Origin: Microbulbifer flavimaris
GTDB taxonomy: Bacteria; Pseudomonadota; Gammaproteobacteria; Pseudomonadales; Cellvibrionaceae
Assembly: GCF_001641755.2 (NCBI RefSeq)
Contig: NZ_LRFG02000008.1
Span: 29,793-93,792 of the forward strand
Reading direction: 5' to 3'
Length of the DNA stretch: 64,000 nt
Shown here: piece by piece, positions 25,868-33,575 of the stretch
How positions within the stretch are numbered: position 1 is the first letter of the stretch
Layout: every line of letters begins with the position of its first letter
Notes under the pieces: generated by a model
Told to the model about the DNA's origin: nothing
What the model saw: the letters and a program-made list of their open reading frames with translations, nothing else
Database searches by the model: none
Made by a program: the position numbers and the translations under genes

Positions 25868-27262
25868 TCAGATGATGACTTTTTTCTTCAGTGTCTCCGC
25901 CGCTTTCTCCAGCGAGCGCAGCACCTTTTCCCGGTCGTAATTGCGGATCTTGTCGGTATCCATATGCATGGAGAAACCGGGTGCGTGTTCCTCCAGGTAG
26001 CTCTGCTGCCCACCCAGGTTCTTGCGCAGGTCGGTGACCTGATAGACCTTCACCGGCGTGCTGAAGCCTTTTACGTTTACCAGGCCGCGGTCACGGCACA
26101 TGACCGAGTGCTTGATCAATGCCCAGGTCTCGTGGCTGATCAGGATCTCCCCGGGCTGCGCAGCGCCTTCAAGCCGCGCGGCGAGGTTCACATGGGTGCC
26201 CATTACGGTGTAGGACTGGTGGTTGGCCGTGCCGAAAATCCCCACGGTGCAGTAGCCGGTGTTGATGCCCATGCGCACCTGCAACGGACGGGAGATGCCC
26301 TTGTTGTACCACTCCTGCTTCATTTCGGTGACGCGCTTGCGCATGGCCAGGGCCATGGCGACACAGCGCAGGGCATCGGACTTGGGGCCCTTGCTCTCGT
26401 CGTCCCCGAATACCACCATCACCGCATCGCCGATGAACTTGTCGATGGTGCCGCCGTATTGCCCGGCGATACGGGCCATTTCCGACAGGTAGCCGTTCAG
26501 CAGCTCGGTAAAAGTCTCGGCCTCCAGCTCCTCGGTCAGCTGGCTGAAATCCTTGATATCAGAAAAGAACACCGTCAGCAGCTTGCGCTCGGTAACAAGC
26601 TCATTTTCCTTGCCGTTGGTCACTGCCCGCCAGAGGCGCTGGGGCAGGTACTTGGAGAGCTTGTAGGTGCGCATCTTGCTCACGTGCTGCTCGGCTGACA
26701 GAGTGCGGTTCTCCTGCTTCAGTGTCGAGATCTGCTTGTGGGTATAGAAGGCGTGCGCGCAGAAATAGGTAAAGACACCGATCAGGCTGGCAGCGCTGAT
26801 GGTCAGATCCGCATTCACGACCATGGCCGGCTCGTGGATCAGGTAGCCGGACCCGACCCCCAGCAGCAGCCCGGTATTGTGTTCAAACCAGCGCCGTCCG
26901 CCCCCCGCCGTGAGGGCATTGAACTGCACCATGGTCACGAACAGCAGGGTAGGGAGCAGATTGAAGTTGGCCAGCGCGATAGCAACGCCAATCAGGGTGG
27001 CATCGGTGAAAGACAACCAGCGCTGCACCACCGCAGCGTTCTCGGTGGAAGCGCGGCTGGAAATACGGAAAGCCAGCCCGATATACACCAACAGCAACCC
27101 TGCCATGCCCAGGGTGATGCTCTTGTCCAGGTTCCACGGCGCTGACCAGTTGACTGCATTTAAGAGGGTGCCCGCCGCGGCGAAACAGATAAGAGCGCGG
27201 AAATAGAACGGATAACGGGAATCGACGTTCCGCCGGGATGCTTCCACTGGCCGGTTCTGCAT
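25868..27262 (-). CDS. Membrane adenylate/guanylate cyclase (class III)
   Basis: A 464-residue protein with a hydrophobic N-terminal sensor of about six helices (residues 20-190), a short coiled region and a class III cyclase domain. Both metal-binding Asp residues are visible (VFFSDIKDFSQL and FIGDAVMVVFGDD), plus the transition-state residues in VMGTHVNLAARLEG. It is therefore expected to make cyclic AMP or cyclic GMP at the inner membrane. The start at 27262 is chosen; an upstream ATG at 27325 would add 21 polar residues. It is divergent from the nitroreductase gene. Confidence 0.9.
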   Translation of the reverse strand: MQNRPVEASRRNVDSRYPFYFRALICFAAAGTLLNAVNWSAPWNLDKSITLGMAGLLLVYIGLAFRISSRASTENAAVVQRWLSFTDATLIGVAIALANFNLLPTLLFVTMVQFNALTAGGGRRWFEHNTGLLLGVGSGYLIHEPAMVVNADLTISAASLIGVFTYFCAHAFYTHKQISTLKQENRTLSAEQHVSKMRTYKLSKYLPQRLWRAVTNGKENELVTERKLLTVFFSDIKDFSQLTEELEAETFTELLNGYLSEMARIAGQYGGTIDKFIGDAVMVVFGDDESKGPKSDALRCVAMALAMRKRVTEMKQEWYNKGISRPLQVRMGINTGYCTVGIFGTANHQSYTVMGTHVNLAARLEGAAQPGEILISHETWALIKHSVMCRDRGLVNVKGFSTPVKVYQVTDLRKNLGGQQSYLEEHAPGFSMHMDTDKIRNYDREKVLRSLEKAAETLKKKVII

Positions 27263-27505
27263 TGGTATTTCTTTGTCCGATATGTGCAGATAGAGATCGA
27301 AGGCTGGCGCCCTCGATGGGGACATGCCCCGGATTTATTCTTGTGGTGCCGTTCACAGACAGCTGCCCAAGTTTACTCCGGGCGCGATGATAATGCGACA
27401 GGGCTGTCGTCTCTGGTCAAAAACGGACAGATCTGTGAGGTCCCCGCCGCCATGCAGTAGAATGCGCCCCCTGAATGACAAGTTGATGTAAAGGGGGAGA
27501 GACCG

Positions 27506-28072
27506 ATGGACGCCCTGGAGGCCCTTCATAACCGCGTATCCGTGGGAAAACTGACCGACCCCGCCCCCAGCGAGGCGCAGCGGGAGAACATATTCCGTGC
27601 CGCCCTACGCGCCGCGGACCACGCCGCCCTGCGCCCCTGGCGCTTCCTGCAGGTGGAGGGCGAGGCCCGACGGCACCTGGGTGAGCTGTTCCTCCGCGCC
27701 GCAGAGGCCGAGAGCGACACCCCCCTGCCAGCGGACAAGCGTGACAAGACTCGGGCCATGCCCCTGCGGGCGCCCTTGATCCTGGTGGCCATCACCTGCC
27801 TTAAGGAGCATCCCAAGGTGCCCCATCACGAACAGCACCTCTCTACCGCTGGCGCGGTCCAGGCCATGCTGACCGCCGCCTTCGCCGAGGGCGTCGGGGC
27901 CTACTGGCGCACCGGTCCGCTCGCCTACAATCCGGTAGTGGCAGAGGGCCTGGGACTGGCGGAGAACGAGCGCATCGACGGCTTCATCTACCTGGGCACC
28001 CCGGGCAAAGCCCCCCGCCGGGCCCCGGAACTGGCCACCGGCGACTTTTTTTCGCACTGGAATGCCCCCTAA
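27506..28072 (+). CDS. Nitroreductase family protein, YdjA-like
   Basis: A 188-residue single-domain nitroreductase of the small YdjA type, an FMN-dependent NAD(P)H oxidoreductase. Family features are RVSVGKLTDPAPSEAQRENI, AALRAADHAALRPWRFLQVEG, and the C-terminal DGFIYLGTPGKAP. A GGGGGAGAG ribosome site precedes the ATG. It lies upstream of the tRNA-Ser promoter. Confidence 0.92.
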   Translation: MDALEALHNRVSVGKLTDPAPSEAQRENIFRAALRAADHAALRPWRFLQVEGEARRHLGELFLRAAEAESDTPLPADKRDKTRAMPLRAPLILVAITCLKEHPKVPHHEQHLSTAGAVQAMLTAAFAEGVGAYWRTGPLAYNPVVAEGLGLAENERIDGFIYLGTPGKAPRRAPELATGDFFSHWNAP

Positions 28073-28075
28073 GGG

Positions 28076-28104
28076 TTGCACCCCGCGCCGGCTTTCTGTA
28101 AAGT
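28076..28104 (+). promoter_or_regulatory. Sigma-70 promoter for tRNA-Ser
   Basis: TTGCAC, 17 bases, TAAAGT and a GCGCGC discriminator, just after the nitroreductase stop. It implies a leader of about 120 bases before tRNA-Ser. Confidence 0.7.
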
Positions 28105-28232
28105 GCGCGCTCGCTGGACGGGACGTATGTTCCTGATTAGCAAAGCAATTTTCCCCGGCGAGCATCGCGGGAGGAAAGTTGAGGCAGACGTGCCGGGCAC
28201 CTGGGCGTGCTCAAAACGTGACAATCAGTTTC

Positions 28233-28320
28233 GGTGAGGTGTCCGAGTGGTCGAAGGAGCACGCCTGGAAAGTGTGTATGTCGAAAGGCATCGAGGGTTC
28301 GAATCCCTCCCTCACCGCCA
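28233..28320 (+). tRNA. tRNA-Ser (GGA)
   Basis: An 88-base class II tRNA with encoded CCA: acceptor GGTGAGG/CCTCACC with G73, anticodon GGA in the loop CTGGAAA, a long variable arm, and the T-arm GAGGGTTCGAATCCCTC. Confidence 0.96.
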
Positions 28321-28321
28321 T

Positions 28322-28362
28322 TAAACAAAAAAGCCCGGCAAATGCCGGGCTTTTTTGTTTAA
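28322..28362 (+). terminator. Terminator of tRNA-Ser
   Basis: AAACAAAAAAGCCCGGCA, AA, then TGCCGGGCTTTTTTGTTT: a long symmetrical hairpin right after the tRNA. It is built like the terminator at 63949-63991. Confidence 0.95.
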
Positions 28363-28377
28363 TCGTGGCGAGGGGGA

Positions 28378-28455
28378 TCTGGATGAGGACCCCGTTCGAG
28401 CCGGAGGCAGCGAAGCTGCCGGAGACCAGCGAGCGCAGCGAAGCTAATCCCTCCC
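28378..28455 (+). repeat. Structured element downstream of tRNA-Ser
   Basis: GACCCCGTTCGAGCC is followed by the hairpin GGCAGC-GAA-GCTGCC and then GGAGACC. The layout (C-rich block, GTTCGA, perfect hairpin, GGxGACC) matches that inside the 172-base tandem repeats which follow, although the hairpin sequence differs. Confidence 0.6.
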
Positions 28456-28500
28456 AAATCTTCACCCTGAACTTACTCTGTGCTCAACCGTACTCTTCTG

Positions 28501-28672
28501 TCTAACCGCATTACAGGCGGGCGAGAACCCTCGCGGTTCGACCAACTCGCGCAGCGAGTTGGGACCGAGGCGCAGCCGAGCCCGCAGGGTCAAAGCACGC
28601 TTCAGCGTGGTTTGAGTCCATCCCTCCCGTATTCTCACTCCGAACCTGATCATTGCACTCGCCGGCCTCTTG
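28501..28672 (+). repeat. 172-bp tandem repeat, copy 1
   Basis: The unit begins TCTAACCGCATTACAGGCGG. It contains GAGAACCCTCGCGGTTCGAC, the perfect hairpin AACTCGC-GCA-GCGAGTT, GGGACC, and a second hairpin CACGCT-TC-AGCGTG, then TTTGAGTCCATCCCTCCC. Open frames across it are short and shadow the repeat; I see no protein-coding signal. Copy 1 and copy 2 are almost identical. Confidence 0.9.
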
Positions 28673-28844
28673 TCTAACCGCATTACAGGCGGGCGAGAAC
28701 CCTCGCGGTTCGACCATCTCGCGCAGCGAGTTGGGACCGAGGCGCAGCCGAGCCCGCAGGGTCAAAGCACGCTTCAGTGTGGTTTGAGTCCATCCCTCCC
28801 GTATTCTCACTCCGAACCTGATCATTGCACTCGCCGGCCTTTTG
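28673..28844 (+). repeat. 172-bp tandem repeat, copy 2
   Basis: Nearly the same as copy 1; differences include CCATCTCGC for CCAACTCGC and CTTCAGTGTG for CTTCAGCGTG. The first change breaks one base pair of the hairpin, while the second gives a G-U pair. Confidence 0.9.
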
Positions 28845-28950
28845 TCTAACCGCATTGCTGGCGGGCGAGAACCCTCGCGGTTCGACCAACTCGCGCAGCG
28901 AGTTGGGACCGAGGCAAAGCCGAGCCCGCAGGGTCAAAACACGCCAACGC
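28845..28950 (+). repeat. 172-bp tandem repeat, partial copy 3
   Basis: Matches the first 100 bases or so of the unit (CATTGCTGG for CATTACAGG; AAAGCCGAG for GCAGCCGAG), then departs near 28943. Bases 28951-29108 hold no recognisable gene. Confidence 0.85.
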
Positions 28951-29108
28951 ATATTTTGCGTCCATCCCACCCGGTTCCCATCAACAGGCAAAACCCAGCT
29001 GGCGCTTTTCTCCTCTTTTCCTCCATGGCCGTAAAAAACCTCTAGCCATCCTCCCCTGGTTTTCCCTGCTCCCTCGCGGGCCTGCGCGGACGGTAATGCC
29101 GACGGCGC

Positions 29109-29122
29109 TTGATCTAGATCAG
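29109..29122. promoter_or_regulatory. FNR/ANR-like operator
   Basis: TTGATCTAGATCAG matches the FNR/ANR consensus TTGAT-N4-ATCAA at 9 of 10 defined positions. It lies 145 bases before the GCS2-family gene, with a TATAAC -10-like element at 29197-29202. A chance match in GC-rich DNA is possible. Confidence 0.45.
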
Positions 29123-29267
29123 AGAAGCGACATTTACGCGACAGCAATAGGGTGCAATGTCTCCTGACCCCTCGCTCTTTGGATTATGCTGGCCTGTATA
29201 ACACGGTGGCCTGACGTGCTCGGGCTAAGAGCGTATAAACGATAGCGAGAACTGCCGGGAGCTTCCT

Positions 29268-30713
29268 ATGGGCCAGGAAATAGCCAGCACAGAATTCAAT
29301 GAAGCGGACGAAGAGGAATTTCGGCGCCGGCTCCGTGAAGAGACCAATATTCTCAACCGCTGGTTCAAACAGGGGCGGTTCGAGGTGCCGGAGAGTCCCA
29401 TGTGTGGGCTGGAGCTCGAAGGTTGGCTCACGGACAGCGATTTCGTGCCAGCACCGGAGAGTGAGGCATTTCTCACTGAGGTAAACGATGAGCTGGTGGT
29501 ACCGGAAATCTCGCGTTTCAATTTTGAGCTGAATAGTATCCCGGCCAAAATTGGTAACACCGTATTCAGCGACTTGAACCGCAGCCTGTCGGCACTCTGG
29601 AAGCGCTGTACCCGACAGGCTGAGTCGATGGGGTTGCGAGCCATCGCGATCGGCTCACTACCCACCATCCGCGCCAATATGCTCACGCTGGAGCACATCT
29701 ATCCGAGCAAGAGATACTTTGCCCTGAACAATCGGGTGATGGAGTTGCGGCGCAATCAGCCGACGGTGCTGTCCCTGGAGGGCAAGGAGGTGCTGCGGGT
29801 CTCCCATCCGGACATCATGCTCGAGGCCGCAGCGACTTCCGTACAGGTGCACTTGCAGGTTGCACTTGCCGAAGGCAAGCGGTTCTTCAATGCATCCACC
29901 ATTGCCTCGCCGTTCATGGCTGCCGTTGCGGCCAATTCCCCGTTCCTGTACGGCAAGGCACTCTGGAGCGAGACCCGCATCCCGATCTTCGAACAGGCAG
30001 TCAATCTGGGCAGTTTCCGTAACCTGGATGGCTCGGTGGCGAAGCGGGTTTCCCTTGGCAATGGCTATGTGCGCGAATCCCTGTTGGAGCTGTTCCTGGA
30101 GAACCTGGACGGTTACCCGGTGTTGCTGCCGGACAACTACGACCGCACCCCGGAGGAGCTCAGCCACCTGCGACTGCACAACGGCACCATCTGGCGCTGG
30201 AACCGGCCGCTGATCGGAATCAGCAGCGACGGTACACCGCACCTGCGCATCGAGCACCGGGTTCCGTCATCAGGGCCCTCAATGCCCGATGTGGTTGCCA
30301 ATACGGCGTTCTTCCTCGGACTGGCTACCTATCTCGCGCGCATGCCCGAGGTGCCGGAAGACCGGCTATCGTTTGCGGCGGTGAAAAGGAATTTCTTCCA
30401 GGCGTGCAAGTACGGCCTGAATGCCGAGATCGAATGGATTGATGGCAAAGTCTGGAACCTGCAGAGACTGGTGCTGGACGAATTGATCACTCCGGTGGAA
30501 GAGGCATTGGCTTCGCTGGATGTGGATCAGGACGACATTTACAAGTACATCTCCAGAATCATGCGGCCGCGGCTGATCAGTGGCCAGAATGGTTCCAACT
30601 GGCAGCGCGCGTACGTGAATACCCATGGGCCCAACTTCCAGCGGTTACTGGAAGCGTATTATCAGTATCAGAAGCAGGACATTCCGGTGCATGAATGGCG
30701 AAGTGAAGCTTAA
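29268..30713 (+). CDS. Glutamate-cysteine ligase family (GCS2-like) protein
   Basis: A 481-residue protein of the carboxylate-amine ligase GCS2 superfamily. Visible features are PMCGLELEGWLTD (the Glu-x-Glu metal site at the start), ISRFNFELNS, QVHLQVALAEG in the position of the conserved His, and GTPHLRIEHRVPSSGPSMPDVVAN. Such enzymes join glutamate-like substrates to an amine; cysteine is not certain here. It overlaps the M14-family gene by 23 bases, and the pairing of a ligase with an amidohydrolase-type enzyme suggests that they act on one compound. Confidence 0.82.
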   Translation: MGQEIASTEFNEADEEEFRRRLREETNILNRWFKQGRFEVPESPMCGLELEGWLTDSDFVPAPESEAFLTEVNDELVVPEISRFNFELNSIPAKIGNTVFSDLNRSLSALWKRCTRQAESMGLRAIAIGSLPTIRANMLTLEHIYPSKRYFALNNRVMELRRNQPTVLSLEGKEVLRVSHPDIMLEAAATSVQVHLQVALAEGKRFFNASTIASPFMAAVAANSPFLYGKALWSETRIPIFEQAVNLGSFRNLDGSVAKRVSLGNGYVRESLLELFLENLDGYPVLLPDNYDRTPEELSHLRLHNGTIWRWNRPLIGISSDGTPHLRIEHRVPSSGPSMPDVVANTAFFLGLATYLARMPEVPEDRLSFAAVKRNFFQACKYGLNAEIEWIDGKVWNLQRLVLDELITPVEEALASLDVDQDDIYKYISRIMRPRLISGQNGSNWQRAYVNTHGPNFQRLLEAYYQYQKQDIPVHEWRSEA

Positions 30714-31704
30714 TTTTATTGAGGCACTGCCGGAGGCCTTTTTCGAAATCGACCATCCCGGCGAGCTGATCAACGTTTTTGACGGGCCCACGCTGATATC
30801 GCTGGAGGGGGCTGCCAGTGAACCGCTGATGATCAGCACGCTGCTACACGGTAATGAGACCACGGGTTTCTACGCTCTGCAGCAATTGCTGAGGCGCTAC
30901 CAGGGCCGTCTGCCGCGCTCGCTGCTGATTTTCTTTGGCAACGTCCAGGCCGCGTCGGAGGGGGTCAGGCATCTTCCCGGTCAGCCGGATTTCAACCGAA
31001 TCTGGGGCGGTGGGGAGTTCCCCGAAGCGCGAATGGCACGCCAGGTGCTTGAATATGCGCGCCGTCGACAGGTAATCGCCAATGTTGATATCCACAACAC
31101 GACCGGGCGAAACCCCTACTACGCCTGTGTGAATCGAACCTCAGAGGACTTTCTGCGCCTTGCTACGGGCTTTACCGATATCGTGATCTATTTTACCGAG
31201 CCCCACGAGGTGAATTCGAACGCGTTCGCCAAGATTTGCCCCTCCGTCACCCTGGAATGTGGCCTGCCAGGTGTCCCGGAGGGGGTCGCTCATCTTTACC
31301 AGTATCTGGAGAAGCTACTGCTCACCGTGGGGTGCGATGAAAAGACTACAGGGGATTGCCGCATCTACCATACGGTTGCCCGCCTGAAACTGCCTTACTA
31401 CTGCAAGTTTGACTTTGAATTCGAGGAGTATACAGAGAGCGACTTTTCGTTTACGCAGTCATTTGACCACTTCAACTTCCAGCGTATCAGCAAAGGCACT
31501 GTCATTGCGTATACGCGCCGTAACGGGCCCCACCTGGCGGTACTGGATAATCATGACAGGCTGGTAACGGAGAAGTACTTTGCGTTCGAGGATGGCAAAG
31601 TGATCGCCCTGCAGGATCTTATACCTTCCATGTTTACCACGGTGAAGGATGTGGCGCGGGAGGATTCGCTCGGATACCTGATGGAGCCTTATTCGGGAGA
31701 ATAG
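30691..31704 (+). CDS. M14-family peptidase/succinylglutamate desuccinylase-like protein
   Basis: A 337-residue metallohydrolase related to aspartoacylase and succinylglutamate desuccinylase. The zinc ligands are visible in STLLHGNETTG (His and Glu) and NVDIHNTTG (His), and the catalytic Glu in VTLECGLPG. The ATG at 30691 lies inside the end of the GCS2-like gene. No arginine succinyltransferase genes are near, so the substrate is more likely a product related to the upstream ligase than succinylglutamate (inference). Confidence 0.83.
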   Translation: MNGEVKLNFIEALPEAFFEIDHPGELINVFDGPTLISLEGAASEPLMISTLLHGNETTGFYALQQLLRRYQGRLPRSLLIFFGNVQAASEGVRHLPGQPDFNRIWGGGEFPEARMARQVLEYARRRQVIANVDIHNTTGRNPYYACVNRTSEDFLRLATGFTDIVIYFTEPHEVNSNAFAKICPSVTLECGLPGVPEGVAHLYQYLEKLLLTVGCDEKTTGDCRIYHTVARLKLPYYCKFDFEFEEYTESDFSFTQSFDHFNFQRISKGTVIAYTRRNGPHLAVLDNHDRLVTEKYFAFEDGKVIALQDLIPSMFTTVKDVAREDSLGYLMEPYSGE

Positions 31705-31977
31705 GGGGGCTTCACTGGCAGACAATGTATTCTCTTGGGGGAGTATTTAACCCTAGTCCTTGGCAGGGCTCCGGCCACAATTCAAAGTGCAGGTAGAGTG
31801 CAGGTCTGGTAGGCGAAAAGCCACGCCTCACTAACTACCTCTCTTCATCTTCCGCTCTATCTCTCCCTCGCAGGCTGCCAGTGGGCTTGATAGCCGCACG
31901 GCAGCACTATTTCATAAGGTCGTGCGATTGCTTTTTGATAAGTCGAACGTACCTTCGCATAGCGGCTGCTTTGCAAA

Positions 31978-33351
31978 CTATGGGGCAGAAATTTTGTAGC
32001 AGGGAATATAGGCCTTGCCCGGTAGTTTCATCCGTTGCTGTTGTGCAAATGATTGCAGCAAGGTATCCATGCTATGCATCAGCTGTGGATCACCGCAAAG
32101 CTCATACGGTCCATTCTTCTCAACGTTGCGAATTCCCTCGTCTTTTACATTGCCTGAGACGATACCTGAAAATGCGCGACGCAAGTCGGCGGCAAGCAGA
32201 TAGGGTTCCTGGTTTTTATGCAGTGCCAGTTTGCGCATATTGTCGTGAGTCGGGATGAAGGGTCGCTGGAACTCCGTGGATACTTTCAGTTTCCAATTGA
32301 AATAGTAGGCATCGCCGTTGTCTTTACGGTGTTGCCGCACCGCTTTGATACCCGCTGCCATTTGTCGTGCGACTTCCGCCGGGTCGTCGATAATGATCTG
32401 GTAGCGAGACCTGGCTTTCTCGCCTAACGTGTCGGCGATAAACTGGTCGATCTGGGTGAAGTATTCAGCGGCGCTGGCCGGGCCGGTGAAGATTACCGGG
32501 AAGGGTTGCTGCTTGTTGTCTTCATGCAGGAGTATGCCGAGCAGGTACAGGATCTCTTCGGCGGTTCCCGCACCACCCGGAAATACGATGATGCCATGGC
32601 CCGTGCGCACAAACGCTTCCAGGCGCTTTTCGATATCCGGCATGATGACCAGTTGGTTGACGATCGGATTGGGTGCCTCCGCTGCAATGATGCCCGGTTC
32701 GCTAATGCCGAGATACTGCCCGCGACGGTCACGCTGTTTGGCGTGACCAATAGTTGCACCTTTCATCGGCCCTTTCATTGCGCCCGGACCGCAGCCTGTG
32801 CAGATATCGAGGTGGCGTAGTGCCAGTTCATAGCCCACCTCCTTGGTGTAATCGTACTCTGCACCGGAGATGGAGTGGCCGCCCCAGCACACTACCAGTC
32901 TTGGTTCGCGTTTCGTGTCAAAGGTGCCGGCGTTGCGCAGAATATGGAAGACCGCGTCGGTCACGCCCTGGGCGGAAACCAGGTCGTAGCGTGGGTCGCC
33001 GGTGATCTCACTACTGACATAAATGATGTCACGGAGCACGGCAAATAGGTGCTCGGCGATGCCGCGAATCATCTTGCCGTCGACAAAGGCGCTTGGTGGG
33101 GCGTTCCTGACCTGCAGTTTGACGGCGCGTTCGGTGGGGATAACGGAAATATCAAAGTTGGAATAGGTTTCCAGCAGCTCCCTGCCATCATCGATATAAC
33201 CGCCACTATTCAGCACGGCAAGGGCGCAATTGCGGAAAATCTGATACTGGGGGCCACGGCTAGTGTCGGTGAGCCTGTGGATTTCATACTTGGACAGGAT
33301 ATCGAACTGCCCGGTAGGTGATACCTTTGCATCGACGAGTTCAGTAGACAT
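31978..33351 (-). CDS. ppnN: Nucleotide 5'-monophosphate nucleosidase PpnN
   Basis: A 457-residue LOG-family enzyme like E. coli PpnN (YgdH), which cleaves purine and pyrimidine monophosphates to base and ribose 5-phosphate and is controlled by (p)ppGpp. The catalytic PGGAGTAEEILYLLG, the upstream CTGCGPGAMKGPMKGA and the N- and C-terminal extra domains of long PpnN are present. Convergent with the M14-family gene over a 273-base gap in which I see no gene or clear terminator. Confidence 0.95.
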   Translation of the reverse strand: MSTELVDAKVSPTGQFDILSKYEIHRLTDTSRGPQYQIFRNCALAVLNSGGYIDDGRELLETYSNFDISVIPTERAVKLQVRNAPPSAFVDGKMIRGIAEHLFAVLRDIIYVSSEITGDPRYDLVSAQGVTDAVFHILRNAGTFDTKREPRLVVCWGGHSISGAEYDYTKEVGYELALRHLDICTGCGPGAMKGPMKGATIGHAKQRDRRGQYLGISEPGIIAAEAPNPIVNQLVIMPDIEKRLEAFVRTGHGIIVFPGGAGTAEEILYLLGILLHEDNKQQPFPVIFTGPASAAEYFTQIDQFIADTLGEKARSRYQIIIDDPAEVARQMAAGIKAVRQHRKDNGDAYYFNWKLKVSTEFQRPFIPTHDNMRKLALHKNQEPYLLAADLRRAFSGIVSGNVKDEGIRNVEKNGPYELCGDPQLMHSMDTLLQSFAQQQRMKLPGKAYIPCYKISAP

Positions 33352-33516
33352 ACAACCCCCAAGTAATGCTGGTAAATTCTACATTACACCAAGTGCGGGA
33401 CTCGGGCCACAGATCTCCATTCTGAATGATTGACTGCGATCAGGTTCGCTCAGCACTCAAATTGAAGCAGTTCGGTGCCGTTGAAACCGGCGCATGCCCG
33501 GGACAGTAGCCCTGAA

Positions 33517-33553
33517 ATAAAAAGCCCCGATGAGTCAGCTCAGCGGGGCTTTA
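33517..33553 (-). terminator. Terminator of the RND efflux operon
   Basis: On the minus strand AAAGCCCCG, CTGAG..., CGGGGCTTTTTA forms a stem with an inner TGAG/CTCA extension and a T-run, 23 bases after the permease stop. Confidence 0.88.
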
Positions 33554-33575
33554 TTCCGTTTCCGAAAGGCTCGAG

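Noticed and set aside
28501..28950. CRISPR array
   Set aside because: The whole 172-base unit is conserved; there are no short repeats with unique spacers and no cas genes.
28462..29147. Short frames in the 172-bp repeats with RGFSPACNAVRQ-like translations
   Set aside because: These arise from translating tRNA-like GGTTCGA modules on the wrong strand. They repeat with the DNA unit and have no ribosome sites.
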